Source: Kofleriaceae bacterium (GTDB taxonomy: Bacteria; Myxococcota_A; Polyangia; Haliangiales; Haliangiaceae). Taken from it: a stretch of 64,000 nucleotides of DNA. The first letter of the stretch is position 1; every line of letters begins with the position of its first letter. Positions 39,317 to 49,104 of the stretch are shown here, piece after piece. The stretch lies in assembly GCA_013368795.1 (NCBI GenBank), contig JABFXX010000408.1, forward strand, positions 1 to 64,000. Direction: 5' to 3'. The notes under the pieces were generated by a model. The model did no database searches, was not told where the DNA came from, and was given only the letters and a program-made list of their open reading frames with translations. Made by a program: the position numbers and the translations under genes.

Positions 39317-40576
39317 ATGTTGCTAAGGCAGATCCGGGGCGGTTCGCCGGAAGCCGAGAAGCTGCTCGATCGATCGACGCGCTTCGAGGACGGCGTCGAC
39401 GATGCGGTCGCCGCGATCCTGCAGGACGTCCGGTTCCGCGGCGACGAAGCGGTCGCCGAGTACACGCGCAAGTTCGATCGCCGCGAGCCGCCGTACGAGG
39501 TGACGCGCGAGCGCTGGGATCAGCTCGCGGGGACGGTCGGCAAGCGCGTCCACGATGCGCTCGATCTCGCGGCGACGCGGATCCGATCGTTCCACGAGCG
39601 CCAGCGCGAGCCCGACGTCGACGTCACGCTCGATGGCGTTCGGCTCGAGCTGCGCGTCACGCCGCTCCACCGCGTCGGCCTCTACGTGCCCGGCGGAACC
39701 GCGCGCTCTCCGTCGAGCGTCCTCATGCCCGCGATCCCCGCGAAGGTCGCGGGCGTCGCCGAGGTGATCATGGTGACGCCGGGCGCGTCGCCCGAGGCGA
39801 TGCTCGCCGCGCGGCTCGCCGGCGTCGATCGCGTGTTCGAGCTCGGCGGCGCGCAAGCCGTCGGCGCGCTCGCGTACGGCACCGCGACCGTTCCGCGCGT
39901 CGACAAGATCGTCGGTCCCGGCAACGCGTGGGTCGCGTCGGCCAAGCGCCAGGTCTACGGCGAGGTCGACATCGACTCGGTGGCCGGCCCGTCCGAGGTC
40001 CTGATCATCGCCGACGACTCCGCGCTCCCCGCGTGGGTCGCCGCCGACCTGCTCGCCCAGGCCGAGCACGACCGCGAGGCGCGCGCGATCCTCGTGACGC
40101 CGTCGACCGCGCTCGCGTCGGCGGTCTCCGCCGAGCTCGAGACGCAGCTCGCCACGCTGCCACGCAAGCACATCGCCGAGCAGTCGATCGCGGAGCACGG
40201 CGCGTGCGTGATCGTCGGCTCGATCGACGACGCGATCGCGTTCGCGAACCGGTTCGCGCCGGAGCACCTCGAGCTCGATGTCGCCGACGCGCGCACGGTT
40301 GCCACGCGTTGCACGACCGCGGGCGCGATCTTCGTCGGCAAGTGGTCGTCGGAGGCCGCGGGCGACTACGTCGCGGGCGCGAATCACGTGCTGCCGACCG
40401 GCGGAGCCGCGCGCTACGCGTCGCCGCTCGGCGTCCACGACTTCCGCAAGCGGACCTCGATCGTCGAGTACAGCGAGGCCGCCGCGATCGCCCACGCCGA
40501 CGACATCGCGGAGCTCGCCGCGTGCGAGGGCCTCGACGCGCACGGCCGCTCCGCGCTGCGAAGGAAGCAGAAATGA
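39317..40576 (+). CDS. hisD: Histidinol dehydrogenase
   Basis: [59 protein letters not shown]. Confidence 0.97.
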   Translation: MLLRQIRGGSPEAEKLLDRSTRFEDGVDDAVAAILQDVRFRGDEAVAEYTRKFDRREPPYEVTRERWDQLAGTVGKRVHDALDLAATRIRSFHERQREPDVDVTLDGVRLELRVTPLHRVGLYVPGGTARSPSSVLMPAIPAKVAGVAEVIMVTPGASPEAMLAARLAGVDRVFELGGAQAVGALAYGTATVPRVDKIVGPGNAWVASAKRQVYGEVDIDSVAGPSEVLIIADDSALPAWVAADLLAQAEHDREARAILVTPSTALASAVSAELETQLATLPRKHIAEQSIAEHGACVIVGSIDDAIAFANRFAPEHLELDVADARTVATRCTTAGAIFVGKWSSEAAGDYVAGANHVLPTGGAARYASPLGVHDFRKRTSIVEYSEAAAIAHADDIAELAACEGLDAHGRSALRRKQK

Positions 40577-40674
40577 TGGGGACGGTCTTCACTTGCTTAA
40601 CTTGTGGCGCGCAAGCCTGCGAAATCCGCGGACCGTGTACCGGTAAGTTTTACTTGTACGAGGACACGCCGTGA
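40573..40674 (+). CDS. 33-aa four-Cys micro-[36 protein letters not shown]
   Basis: ATGA overlap with hisD stop and GTGA overlap with hisC start; codons less GC-rich than neighbours. Confidence 0.65.
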   Translation: MMGTVFTCLTCGAQACEIRGPCTGKFYLYEDTP

Positions 40675-41798
40675 GTGCCGACGACGGTCTCGGTCCTCTC
40701 GCGGCGCGCGTGCCCGAGGTGCTGCGCGGCTCTGCCGCCTACCACGTGCCGCAGCCGCCGAACGTGCGCGCGAAGCTCGACGCCAACGAGCTGCCGTTCG
40801 CGATGCCGCTCGAGCTGCGCCAGCGACTCGGCGCCGCGCTCGCCGAGGTCGCGCTCGAGCGATACCCGGATCCGAATGCGCGAGAGCTGCGCGCGCTCGT
40901 CGCGAGTCAGCTCGGCGTCGGTCCCGATCAGCTCGTGTTCGGCAACGGCTCGGACGAGTCGATCGCGATGCTCGTCGACGTGTTCGCCGCACCTCGCACG
41001 GCGCACGTGCACGGCGGCGGTGGCGAGCGACCGGCGGCGATCCTCTACCCGACGCCGACGTTCGTGTACTACCGGCTCGCCGCGACCGCCCGCGGCGTCG
41101 AGCCGATCGAGGTCCCGCTCGACGCACGGTTCGAGCTCGACGAGACCGCGATCGAGCGCGCGATCGAGCAGCACAAGCCGAGCGTCGTCTTCCTCGCGCT
41201 GCCGAACAACCCGACGGGCACGCTGTGGCGCACCGACTTCGCCGTCGAGCTCGCCGCGCGTCATCGCGATATCGCGATCGTCTCCGACGAGGCGTACTTC
41301 GCGTACAGCGGTCGCACGAACCTCCCGCATCTCGCGGCGCACCCGAACCTGATCGTCATGCGCACGCTGTCGAAGGTGGGCATGGCGGGCATCCGCGTCG
41401 GCTTCACGATCTCGTCGCCGGCGATCGCGCAGCTGCTCGAGAAGGTGCGGCCGCCGTACAACGTCAGCTCGCTCGATCAGCGCGCGGCCGTGTTCCTGCT
41501 CACCGAGGCGCGCGGGTGGTGCGCGGCGCGCGCGGCCGAGGTCGTCGCCGAGCGGCCGAAGCTCGCCGCGGCACTCGCGGCGCTGCCCGGCGTCACCGCG
41601 TTCGTGACCGAGGCGAACCTCGTGCTCGCGAAGTTCGGTGCGGGCCGCGCGACGAAGATCTGGCAGGGGCTCGCCGATCGCGGCCTGCTCGTGCGCACGT
41701 TCGATCGGCCAGGCCCGCTCGAGGGCTGCCTGCGGATCACGGTCGGCACGCCCGAAGAGAACGCGGCGCTGATCGAAGCACTGACGGCGCTGTGCTGA
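40671..41798 (+). CDS. hisC: Histidinol-phosphate aminotransferase
   Basis: LDANELPF, NGSDESIAMLVDVF, LPNNPTGTLW, RTLSKVGMAGIRVG. Confidence 0.94.
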   Translation: MSADDGLGPLAARVPEVLRGSAAYHVPQPPNVRAKLDANELPFAMPLELRQRLGAALAEVALERYPDPNARELRALVASQLGVGPDQLVFGNGSDESIAMLVDVFAAPRTAHVHGGGGERPAAILYPTPTFVYYRLAATARGVEPIEVPLDARFELDETAIERAIEQHKPSVVFLALPNNPTGTLWRTDFAVELAARHRDIAIVSDEAYFAYSGRTNLPHLAAHPNLIVMRTLSKVGMAGIRVGFTISSPAIAQLLEKVRPPYNVSSLDQRAAVFLLTEARGWCAARAAEVVAERPKLAAALAALPGVTAFVTEANLVLAKFGAGRATKIWQGLADRGLLVRTFDRPGPLEGCLRITVGTPEENAALIEALTALC

Positions 41799-43489
41799 TC
41801 GCTCGCGTCGCGTGCCTGTTGATCGTCGCGGCGATCGCGGCATGCGATGGCGAGCCACGCGGACAGGGCATCGACGTCGATCGCGCGATGACGGTCGTCC
41901 AGGCGCTCGCGGGCGAGCAGGGCGGACCTCGCTTCTACAACCAGGGCGATGGCAAGACGCCGCTCTGGATCGAGCACGAGCTCGCGGTGCTCGGCGTGCC
42001 GTTCGAGCGTGCCGAGGTCGGGCGTGTTCGCTTGCCGGCGATCGAGGTCCTCGGCACGCGCTATCGCCCGGCGCACGAGGTCTCGTGCGTCGACTGGAAC
42101 GTGCTCGCCCGCTTCGGTCCACCCGACGGCAAGGCGCTGCTGATCATGGCGCACTACGACACCGTCGCCGGCAGTCCCGGCGCCGTCGACAATGCAGCCT
42201 CCGTCGGCCTCTTGCTCGCGCTCGCGAAGGAGCTGCGCTGGGAGCCTCCCGCGCAGCCGGTGATCCTCGCGTTCACCGCGGCCGAAGAGGTCGGCCTCGT
42301 CGGCGCCGAGGCGCTCGCGGCCCAGCTCGGCGACGAGGTCGCGTTCGCGATCGCGCTCGACATGGTCGGCGGCGACGGTCCGCTCGTCGTCAACGGCGCG
42401 AGCACGCTGATCGGTCGCGCCGAGCTGGCGTGGCTGCAGACCGCGGCGGACGCGACCGGCGTCGAGCTCTCCGTCCCGATCCCGCATCGCGTCGTCAGCC
42501 GGTTCTGGCCGCAGGCGGAGCGCGCGGATCACGGCGCGTTCACCCGCCGTGGCGTCCGCGCGATTCACTTTTACAACCGCGGCAACGACGGCGAGTGGAT
42601 CGATCGCGCGTATCACAGCGACCGCGATGTCCCGTCGCGCGTGCATCGCGAGTCGGTCGCCGACGTCGGACGCCTGCTGCGCGCGCTGATCGCGATGCCG
42701 GTCCCCGCGCACGACGGCGACGGCTTCGACATCCCGCTCGCGCACGTCGTCGTGCCGCGCTGGGCGCTCGTCGCATTCGACCTCGCGCTCGCGCTCGCCG
42801 CGCTCGCCGCGCTGTTTCGCAAGGTGCAGCGCGATCGCCGGCGCGGCCTCGGCCTCGTCGCGGGCCTTGTCTGCTTCGCGCTCGCCGCGCTCGCCGCGTA
42901 CGTCGCCGAGCTCGCGACGTTGCCATTCGACGGCGCATGGACGCTGTCACCGCTCGCGAAGACGATCGCATCGACGCTCGTCCTCGCCGGCGCGTTCGGC
43001 CTCGTCACGCGCGCGGCCGCTCGCCTCTCGCCGTGGATCGGCGCGCATCGGTATCGCGTGGTCGCCGCCGCGGTCCCGCTCGCGATCGGCGTCGCGCTCC
43101 TCGCGCTCGGTGCCGCCGAGCTCGCGTGGGTCTGGCTCGTTCCGGCCGCGGCGATCGCCGTCCTGCCCGCGCCGATCGGCGTCCTGGCCTCGCTGCTCCC
43201 GGCGCTGCTCGTCCTCTCTCCGCTGCAGCTCCGCGAGGGCGTCTGGAACGGCTTCATCCCGCCGTCACTCCCGCTCTCGCTTCTGGTCGCGGTGATCGAA
43301 GTTCCGTTCATCGCGTCCGTCGCCTGGATGCTCCGCCGCCGGGCCTACACCGGACCGCTGGGGACGTTCGTCCTGGGGGTGGGGTGTGGACTGGCCGTGA
43401 TCGCCGGACTCTCGTTTGCGGCTCTCGCCGAACCTGCATGTAGGCCTAGGGAATTCAGCACATTTGGGCTCGCCTGCGAGCGCGTCTAG
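41792..43489 (+). CDS. M28-like peptidase with C-terminal multi-TM domain, lipoprotein-type N-terminus
   Basis: LLIMAHYDTVAGSPGAVDNAASVGLLLALA, FTAAEEVGLVGAEALA; about 8 hydrophobic segments at C-term. Confidence 0.85.
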   Translation: MLIARVACLLIVAAIAACDGEPRGQGIDVDRAMTVVQALAGEQGGPRFYNQGDGKTPLWIEHELAVLGVPFERAEVGRVRLPAIEVLGTRYRPAHEVSCVDWNVLARFGPPDGKALLIMAHYDTVAGSPGAVDNAASVGLLLALAKELRWEPPAQPVILAFTAAEEVGLVGAEALAAQLGDEVAFAIALDMVGGDGPLVVNGASTLIGRAELAWLQTAADATGVELSVPIPHRVVSRFWPQAERADHGAFTRRGVRAIHFYNRGNDGEWIDRAYHSDRDVPSRVHRESVADVGRLLRALIAMPVPAHDGDGFDIPLAHVVVPRWALVAFDLALALAALAALFRKVQRDRRRGLGLVAGLVCFALAALAAYVAELATLPFDGAWTLSPLAKTIASTLVLAGAFGLVTRAAARLSPWIGAHRYRVVAAAVPLAIGVALLALGAAELAWVWLVPAAAIAVLPAPIGVLASLLPALLVLSPLQLREGVWNGFIPPSLPLSLLVAVIEVPFIASVAWMLRRRAYTGPLGTFVLGVGCGLAVIAGLSFAALAEPACRPREFSTFGLACERV

Positions 43490-43536
43490 CTATTGCATTA
43501 CCGCTCCTTTACATCGGAATCTTTGACTGGGGAGCC

Positions 43537-44106
43537 ATGACTCGAACTGTCGTCATCCTTTCTGTACTTCTGGCCGCGTGCGATGTCGGCTCGATCCAGC
43601 AGCCCGGCACGGGCACTGATGGTGGCGGGAGTGGCTCGGGCAGCGGCAGCAACTGCGAGACCCTCAACGCCGCCAACGCACCGGACGGTCACCACACCGA
43701 TCAGACCGCGGTCACGCAGGCGACGGCGATGCAGGGCTGCATGTCCAACGCCGGCTGTCACAACGAGGCGAAGGGCCTCGGCACCGGAGCGCCGGCCTAT
43801 ACGTACGCGGGCACGCTGTTCAAGGACACGGCGGGCACCCAGCCGCTCGCCGGCGCGACGATCTTCGTGAAGCTCGGTGCCACCGAGAAGAAGGTCGTCA
43901 CCGCGAACAACGGCAACTTCTGGTTCGTCGGCGGCGTCGCCGGCATCGATGCGCCGACGAACGCGATGACCGCGACGACCCGGGCGAGCGCGTGCCCGCC
44001 GCCCGACGCGCCGATGGCCGGCATGCTCGTTCAGGGCAACGGCGACTGCAACTCGTGCCACAGGACGCCCGGCGGCTCGACGCTGCCCATGTACATCATG
44101 CGGTAG
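43537..44106 (+). CDS. Lipoprotein with CXXCH (CNSCH) heme-binding-like motif
   Basis: MTRTVVILSVLLAACDVG; GDCNSCHRTPGG; CMSNAGCH. Confidence 0.65.
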   Translation: MTRTVVILSVLLAACDVGSIQQPGTGTDGGGSGSGSGSNCETLNAANAPDGHHTDQTAVTQATAMQGCMSNAGCHNEAKGLGTGAPAYTYAGTLFKDTAGTQPLAGATIFVKLGATEKKVVTANNGNFWFVGGVAGIDAPTNAMTATTRASACPPPDAPMAGMLVQGNGDCNSCHRTPGGSTLPMYIMR

Positions 44107-44126
44107 CTGCGGCTACGTGCAGGCCA

Positions 44127-44158
44127 AGCGATCGCGCGAGCGGTCGCTATTTTTTTTT
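44127..44158 (+). terminator. Rho-independent terminator
   Basis: 9-bp stem AGCGATCGC/GCGGTCGCT (one G-T), GCGA loop, then A and T9 run 44150-44158; 20 nt after stop at 44106. Confidence 0.9.
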
Positions 44159-45412
44159 CTTCTGCACGGCGATCAGGCGCGCGTACGCCTCGGCCGCCAT
44201 CAGGCAGACCTGCCGCAGATCGTCGATCTGCTGCGGCACGAGCTCGCGGCCGTGGCCGTAGAGCACGTTGACGATGCGCTTGCCGATCGTCACGACGCCC
44301 GCGGTCGCATGGCGCGGCTCCGCGCAGCCGAGCACCTTGTACAGGTACGTGTTCACCGTCGACGGTGTGACCGGTCCGTGCGCGAGCCCGTTCTCGGCGA
44401 CAGTCGCGGCCTGCACGACCGACGGATGCTCGAGCGGGATGAGCAGGTGCTCGACGAACGTGCGCCCGGAGACCTCGCCGAACGCCTTCCAGCCGAACGC
44501 CATGTTGTCGCGCACCGCGAACAGGACGGCGACGTCGAAGATCAGCGCGGCGTGGCCGAGCAGCACCTCGACGATGCGATTGCGATCGGTCAACGTCGCG
44601 AGCTCGGTCAGCGCGGCCTCGGCGCTGATCGCACCGGGCCGAGCGGTGTCAGGCGCCTGGAACATCGGCGGCGGCGTCGTCGTGCGCGACGGCCGGACCA
44701 GCGATGCGGCCTCGGCAGGCGCGGCATCGTCGGCATCGAGCGTCTCGATCAGATCCTCGGCCTCGAGCTCGAGCGCCGACTCGTCGAAGCTCGTACTGCC
44801 GAACGCATCGGCCGCGACCCGGGGCGCCGCCGACTTCACCGACCGCAGCTGGGGGCGAGGTCCGGGCGCTGCGACCGGTGCGGCGGGAACGGGAGGGAGG
44901 CCCGGCAGCGGCGGCGCGGGCAGGCCCGGATCGCTGACGTGGTCGCTGCCTCGCGGCGAGTCGCCGAACTTCATGAAGCGCGCGGGTCGGGCAACGCCGT
45001 AGTAGCGCTCGATGTAGTAGTAGACCCGGACCTCGGGAGCGACGCGCGGCAGCACGCGATAGCCGGTCAGCTGGGTGAGCGCCTCGAGCGTCGCGAAGTC
45101 GTGCGGGTCCTCGATCGCGGCGATCAGCTGGCGATCCTGGACGACGAGCGGCACGCACTTGTGCTTGAACGCCTGCGTCGGCTGGAGCAGGCGGACCGCG
45201 GCGCGCTTCGCTCGCTCGAGCATCGCGCCGGTCGCGATCGGGATGCCGAGCTCGAGGCCGAGATAGACGGTGAGCGCCTCGAGATCGACGAGGCCGTGCT
45301 CCACCAGGATCGTTCCGATCCGCCCGCCATCTCTGGATTGAGCCGCGAGTGCGCCGCTGAGCTGGGCTTCGGTCAACCGACCGTCGCGCACGAGCATCTC
45401 GCCGAGCCGCAT
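44147..45412 (-). CDS. GspE/MshE N-terminal-domain-like protein
   Basis: MRLGEMLVRDGRLTEAQLSGALAAQSRDGGRIGTILVEHGLVDLEALTVYLGLELGIP; no Walker A motif seen; ends VQKKKK. Confidence 0.75.
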   Translation of the reverse strand: MRLGEMLVRDGRLTEAQLSGALAAQSRDGGRIGTILVEHGLVDLEALTVYLGLELGIPIATGAMLERAKRAAVRLLQPTQAFKHKCVPLVVQDRQLIAAIEDPHDFATLEALTQLTGYRVLPRVAPEVRVYYYIERYYGVARPARFMKFGDSPRGSDHVSDPGLPAPPLPGLPPVPAAPVAAPGPRPQLRSVKSAAPRVAADAFGSTSFDESALELEAEDLIETLDADDAAPAEAASLVRPSRTTTPPPMFQAPDTARPGAISAEAALTELATLTDRNRIVEVLLGHAALIFDVAVLFAVRDNMAFGWKAFGEVSGRTFVEHLLIPLEHPSVVQAATVAENGLAHGPVTPSTVNTYLYKVLGCAEPRHATAGVVTIGKRIVNVLYGHGRELVPQQIDDLRQVCLMAAEAYARLIAVQKKKK

Positions 45413-45491
45413 CCGCAGGCGACGGTAGCATGGGTCATTGTGCGGCCTGGAGTTTCGGGCGTCCGCCCGTTGCCGTGCTATTGCTGTTTGC

Positions 45492-46979
45492 GTGAGGACG
45501 CTCGGGCGCATCGGGTGCTGCGCTCTCCTGGCCGCTTGCGGATCGAAGGCCGACAAGCCGGCTCCGGCACCCACTCAGGAGACGACGCCAACCCAGCCCG
45601 CGCCGGCCGAGCCGGTCCAGGTCGTGACGCCTGACTTTCCCGAGGGGACGCTGTCGCTCGAGCTTCAAAGGACGGTCCCGGTCCGGCTCGAGCCCGGCGA
45701 CGCCGCCAAGCGCATCGGTACGGTCGCGATCGACACGCGCGTCGGCTGGACCCGGACCGCAACCGGCAAAGGTTGCGCGAAGCCGTGGGTCGAGATCCGA
45801 CCGCGCGGCTGGGTCTGCGGCGAGAACCTCCGGCCGAGCACGAAGCTGCCGTTCGGCCGTGAGGTACCTCTGCTCGATCGTGGGGCGGTCGTGCCCGGCA
45901 TCTACGGTCGCGTGACCGGCCAGAACGGCAACGTGACGTACACGCTTCAGAAGCCCGAGCCACCGAAGAAGGCAAAGCCGGTGAAGGGCGCGAAGAAGAA
46001 GACCGGCCCGGTCACGTCGCCGAGCCAGGTCGCCGAGACGGCCAAGCCGACCGAGGCCAAGATTGTCGAGGACAAGCCGATCCTCGGCACGCTGACCGTG
46101 CGCCAGTACGAGGAGCTGACCGTCGGCGGCAAGACCTACTGGCGGATCAGCCAGAAGGGCAACGAGTACGTCCTCAAGTCGACGGTGAACATGATGAAGC
46201 CGTCCGACTTCATGGGGACGCGCCTCGGCGATGACACCGGGTGGAAGCTGCCGGTCGCGTTCGTGTGGCCGCGCAACAGCTGGCAGCAGGCGTGGACCTA
46301 TCGCAAGCCGAACGCGATCGCGAATCGCCAGGTCGCGGCGCGCACGGCGATCCCGATCCTCGAGGTCGCCGCCGGCAAGGACGGCAAGCCGAGCGCGTAT
46401 CGCATCGACAACGAGGAGTGGATCAATGCGCTCGACGTGCGCGTGTTCCAGCCGACCGAGCCGCCGCCGCTGATGCAGCCGAACGAGCGCTGGATCGACA
46501 TCGATCTCGATCTGCAGATCCTCGTCGCGTTCGAGGGCTCGATTCCGGTCTACTCGACGATGATCTCGTCGGGCGCCAAAGACACGCCGACGACGACCGG
46601 TCTCTACCGCATGTGGCTCAAGGAGTCCGAGGCCGACATGAAGAACCTCAAGGCCGAGGATCCGTACTCGGTCGCGACGGTGCCGTGGACGCAGTTCTTC
46701 TTCCCCGACGAGGACCTCGCGCTCCACACCGCGTACTGGCACGACGGCTTCGGCAAGCCACGTAGCCACGGCTGCGTGAACCTCGCGCCGCGCGATGCGC
46801 GCTGGCTCTACTACTGGAGCGAGCCGCAGGTTCCTCCGGGCTGGACGATGGCGACGGGCGTCGTCGAGGCGCCTGGCTCGGTCGTTCGCGTCCGCTCGGT
46901 CGCCGATCCGACGCCGGAGTGGAAGGGCTACGCGAAGAAGGTCGCCGAGGCACGCCAGGCGAACCGGCCGGCGAACTAG
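45492..46979 (+). CDS. L,D-transpeptidase (YkuD/ErfK family), lipoprotein
   Basis: HDGFGKPRSHGCVNLAPRDARWLY catalytic motif; lipobox LLAACGSK. Confidence 0.9.
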   Translation: MRTLGRIGCCALLAACGSKADKPAPAPTQETTPTQPAPAEPVQVVTPDFPEGTLSLELQRTVPVRLEPGDAAKRIGTVAIDTRVGWTRTATGKGCAKPWVEIRPRGWVCGENLRPSTKLPFGREVPLLDRGAVVPGIYGRVTGQNGNVTYTLQKPEPPKKAKPVKGAKKKTGPVTSPSQVAETAKPTEAKIVEDKPILGTLTVRQYEELTVGGKTYWRISQKGNEYVLKSTVNMMKPSDFMGTRLGDDTGWKLPVAFVWPRNSWQQAWTYRKPNAIANRQVAARTAIPILEVAAGKDGKPSAYRIDNEEWINALDVRVFQPTEPPPLMQPNERWIDIDLDLQILVAFEGSIPVYSTMISSGAKDTPTTTGLYRMWLKESEADMKNLKAEDPYSVATVPWTQFFFPDEDLALHTAYWHDGFGKPRSHGCVNLAPRDARWLYYWSEPQVPPGWTMATGVVEAPGSVVRVRSVADPTPEWKGYAKKVAEARQANRPAN

Positions 46980-47617
46980 ACGACCTTCAGACGGACCGGC
47001 TGCTCGGCGAGGATCTTCGCCTCGGCGGCATCCATCGCACGGACGAGATCCTCGCCGAAGATGTCGGCGAGCGCCTCGCGTGCGACGCGATAGAGCGTCG
47101 GGGCATCGTCCTGGAATGCGCACGAGTAGTCGACATAGTCGTCGGCGACGAAGATCGCGCCCTCGCCGTAGGTGACGGGGAACAGGCGGCAGATCGCCGG
47201 CTTCACGCCGCGGAAGTCCCAGCCCTGCTCGAGCGCCGCGCGATGGATCGCGCAGCCGCGCTTGTCGTGCGAGAGGAACAGGCAGCCGCCATCGAGGACC
47301 GCGGTACGCACGACGGTGCCCGACGGATAGTCGGGATCCTGCTCGGGCGCGCTCTCGTCGAACCAGGGCAGATCGCGCGCCTTCTCCGAGAGGATCGGGC
47401 GGATCGACTCGGCGCGGGCGAGGATCGCGTCGCGCTCCATGAGATCGACGTCGCTGCCGTACTGGCAGCACGCGTCGAACCGAAACTTGTTGCCGTCGAG
47501 CTGCACGCAGTTGTGGGTCATGCAGTCGGCGACCACTCGCCGAGTGAACACACCGATCTCGGCGCGCGTGAACGTGGGGTGATCGAGCGGTACCGTGGCA
47601 TCGAGCTCGTAACGCAT
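46976..47617 (-). CDS. YkgJ-like/DUF3109-like Cys-cluster protein
   Basis: Cys-rich: CMTHNC, DACCQYG, GGCLFLSHDKRGCAIH, VKPAICRLFP. Confidence 0.65.
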   Translation of the reverse strand: MRYELDATVPLDHPTFTRAEIGVFTRRVVADCMTHNCVQLDGNKFRFDACCQYGSDVDLMERDAILARAESIRPILSEKARDLPWFDESAPEQDPDYPSGTVVRTAVLDGGCLFLSHDKRGCAIHRAALEQGWDFRGVKPAICRLFPVTYGEGAIFVADDYVDYSCAFQDDAPTLYRVAREALADIFGEDLVRAMDAAEAKILAEQPVRLKVV

Positions 47618-47629
47618 CGGCGGCGGAAT

Positions 47630-48133
47630 CTAGCAGTCTGCGAGCAGCGCTGCGAGATCGATGCGCGTCCCATCGCCACCGGCATCGCGATCGACCGCGA
47701 GGGTCATGGCCGACAGCGTCGCCTGATCGATGATGCAGTCCGGGTCCGCGGCGGCCGGGCCGTGCGCGGTGAAATTGTCGGGACACGAGGTAACGACCGG
47801 AAGCGAGCGGCCATCGCGGAGCCGGACCGGTGCGCCGTGCGAGCGGCAGACGATCGGCCGGACCGCATAGATCTGACAGCGGCCGCTGGGGTCGAGAGCT
47901 GCGCAACGATCGGACGGCGCGGCGGCGACCGTGTTTCGAAGTGTGTAACGGCGCTCCTCGGTCCACCCTCTGATCTCGTTGCGGATAGCCTCGGCCTCGA
48001 CTCCCGTGATCGAGAGCCGAACGTGACAGCAATGCGAGCACCCGGTATCGCAGCGCAGCTCGGAGGCATGGCGCGCCTGGACACGCGAGAAGAACGCGTC
48101 AACCTTCGCGGCCAGCTCCGGGTAGCGAGACAC
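47630..48133 (-). CDS. YkgJ-family cysteine cluster protein
   Basis: CDTGCSHCCHVRLSIT...CAALDPSGRCQIYAVRPIVCRSHG. Confidence 0.82.
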   Translation of the reverse strand: MSRYPELAAKVDAFFSRVQARHASELRCDTGCSHCCHVRLSITGVEAEAIRNEIRGWTEERRYTLRNTVAAAPSDRCAALDPSGRCQIYAVRPIVCRSHGAPVRLRDGRSLPVVTSCPDNFTAHGPAAADPDCIIDQATLSAMTLAVDRDAGGDGTRIDLAALLADC

Positions 48134-48169
48134 TCGGACCGAGTGTAGAACCGGAGTCCGGGGTAGGCC

Positions 48170-49075
48170 ATGGACCTCAACGACATCGTAGTCTTCACCA
48201 AGGTCGTCGAGACCAAGAGCTTTACCGGTGCGGCCGACGCCCTGGGGCTCCCAAAATCGACGGTCAGCCGCAAGCTGGCCCAGCTCGAGGAGCGCCTCGG
48301 CGTTCGCCTGGTCCAGCGAACCACCCGCAAGCTCGCGCTCACCGAGATCGGCGAGGCGTACTACGAGCGGTGCGCTCGCATCGTCGCCGACGTCGCGGCG
48401 GCCGAGCAGCTCGTCACCGACATGCAGGCGACGCCTCGCGGCCGGCTTCGCGTCACCGCGCCGGTCGACTTCTCGGCGCGCTTCCTCGGCGAGATCGTCG
48501 CCGAGTTTCTCGCGCAGCATCCCGACATCAACGTCGAGCTCGAGGCGACCAACCGCGTCGTCGACATGATCGACGAGGGCTTCGACCTCGCGCTGCGGTT
48601 CGGCCAGATGCCGGAGTCGACGCTGATCGCGCGCAAGCTGTGCAGCCTGTACCTGATCCTCGTCGCATCGCCGGCGTATCTCGCGAAGCGTGGCGCCCCG
48701 AAGTCGATCGAGGAGCTCGACGATCACGACCACGTGCTGTTCACGCCGGCGTCGCGCAATCAGACCTGGACGCTGGTGCACGACAACGGGAGCGACCATA
48801 CGTACGAGTTCGGTCGTCCCGCGCGGCTCGCCAGCAACAACTACGGCCCGGTCGTCGACGTCGCGAAGCAAGGCGGCGGCATCACGCTGATCTCGGACTT
48901 CATGGTGACCGATGACATCAAGGCCGGAAAGCTCGTCCAGGTGCTGCCCGAGTGGCACACGCGGCCGACCGACGTGCACGCGGTGTATCCGGCGCGGCAG
49001 AATATTCCGCCGCGATTGACGCTGTTCCTCGACCATCTCGCGAAGGCGCTAAACCCGCCGCCGTGGCAGCGGTGA
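48170..49075 (+). CDS. LysR family transcriptional regulator
   Basis: MDLNDIVVFTKVVETKSFTGAADALGLPKSTVSRKLAQLEERLGVRLVQRTTR. Confidence 0.95.
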   Translation: MDLNDIVVFTKVVETKSFTGAADALGLPKSTVSRKLAQLEERLGVRLVQRTTRKLALTEIGEAYYERCARIVADVAAAEQLVTDMQATPRGRLRVTAPVDFSARFLGEIVAEFLAQHPDINVELEATNRVVDMIDEGFDLALRFGQMPESTLIARKLCSLYLILVASPAYLAKRGAPKSIEELDDHDHVLFTPASRNQTWTLVHDNGSDHTYEFGRPARLASNNYGPVVDVAKQGGGITLISDFMVTDDIKAGKLVQVLPEWHTRPTDVHAVYPARQNIPPRLTLFLDHLAKALNPPPWQR

Positions 49076-49104
49076 CGCCGAGGTCCGTGCGCTAAACCTG
49101 GCGC

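Noticed and set aside
40604-43489. 961-aa + strand ORF in a single frame
   Set aside because: Only the 3' part from 41792 is real (M28 peptidase); the 5' part is an out-of-frame reading of hisC.
44150-44158. T9 run as a sequencing error or frameshift in the GspE-N-like gene
   Set aside because: The run is at the extreme 3' end and is well explained as the U-tract of a terminator for the opposing gene.
45435-48041. 868-aa minus strand ORF
   Set aside because: Overlaps the L,D-transpeptidase and YkgJ-like genes in wrong frames; Arg-rich shadow translation.
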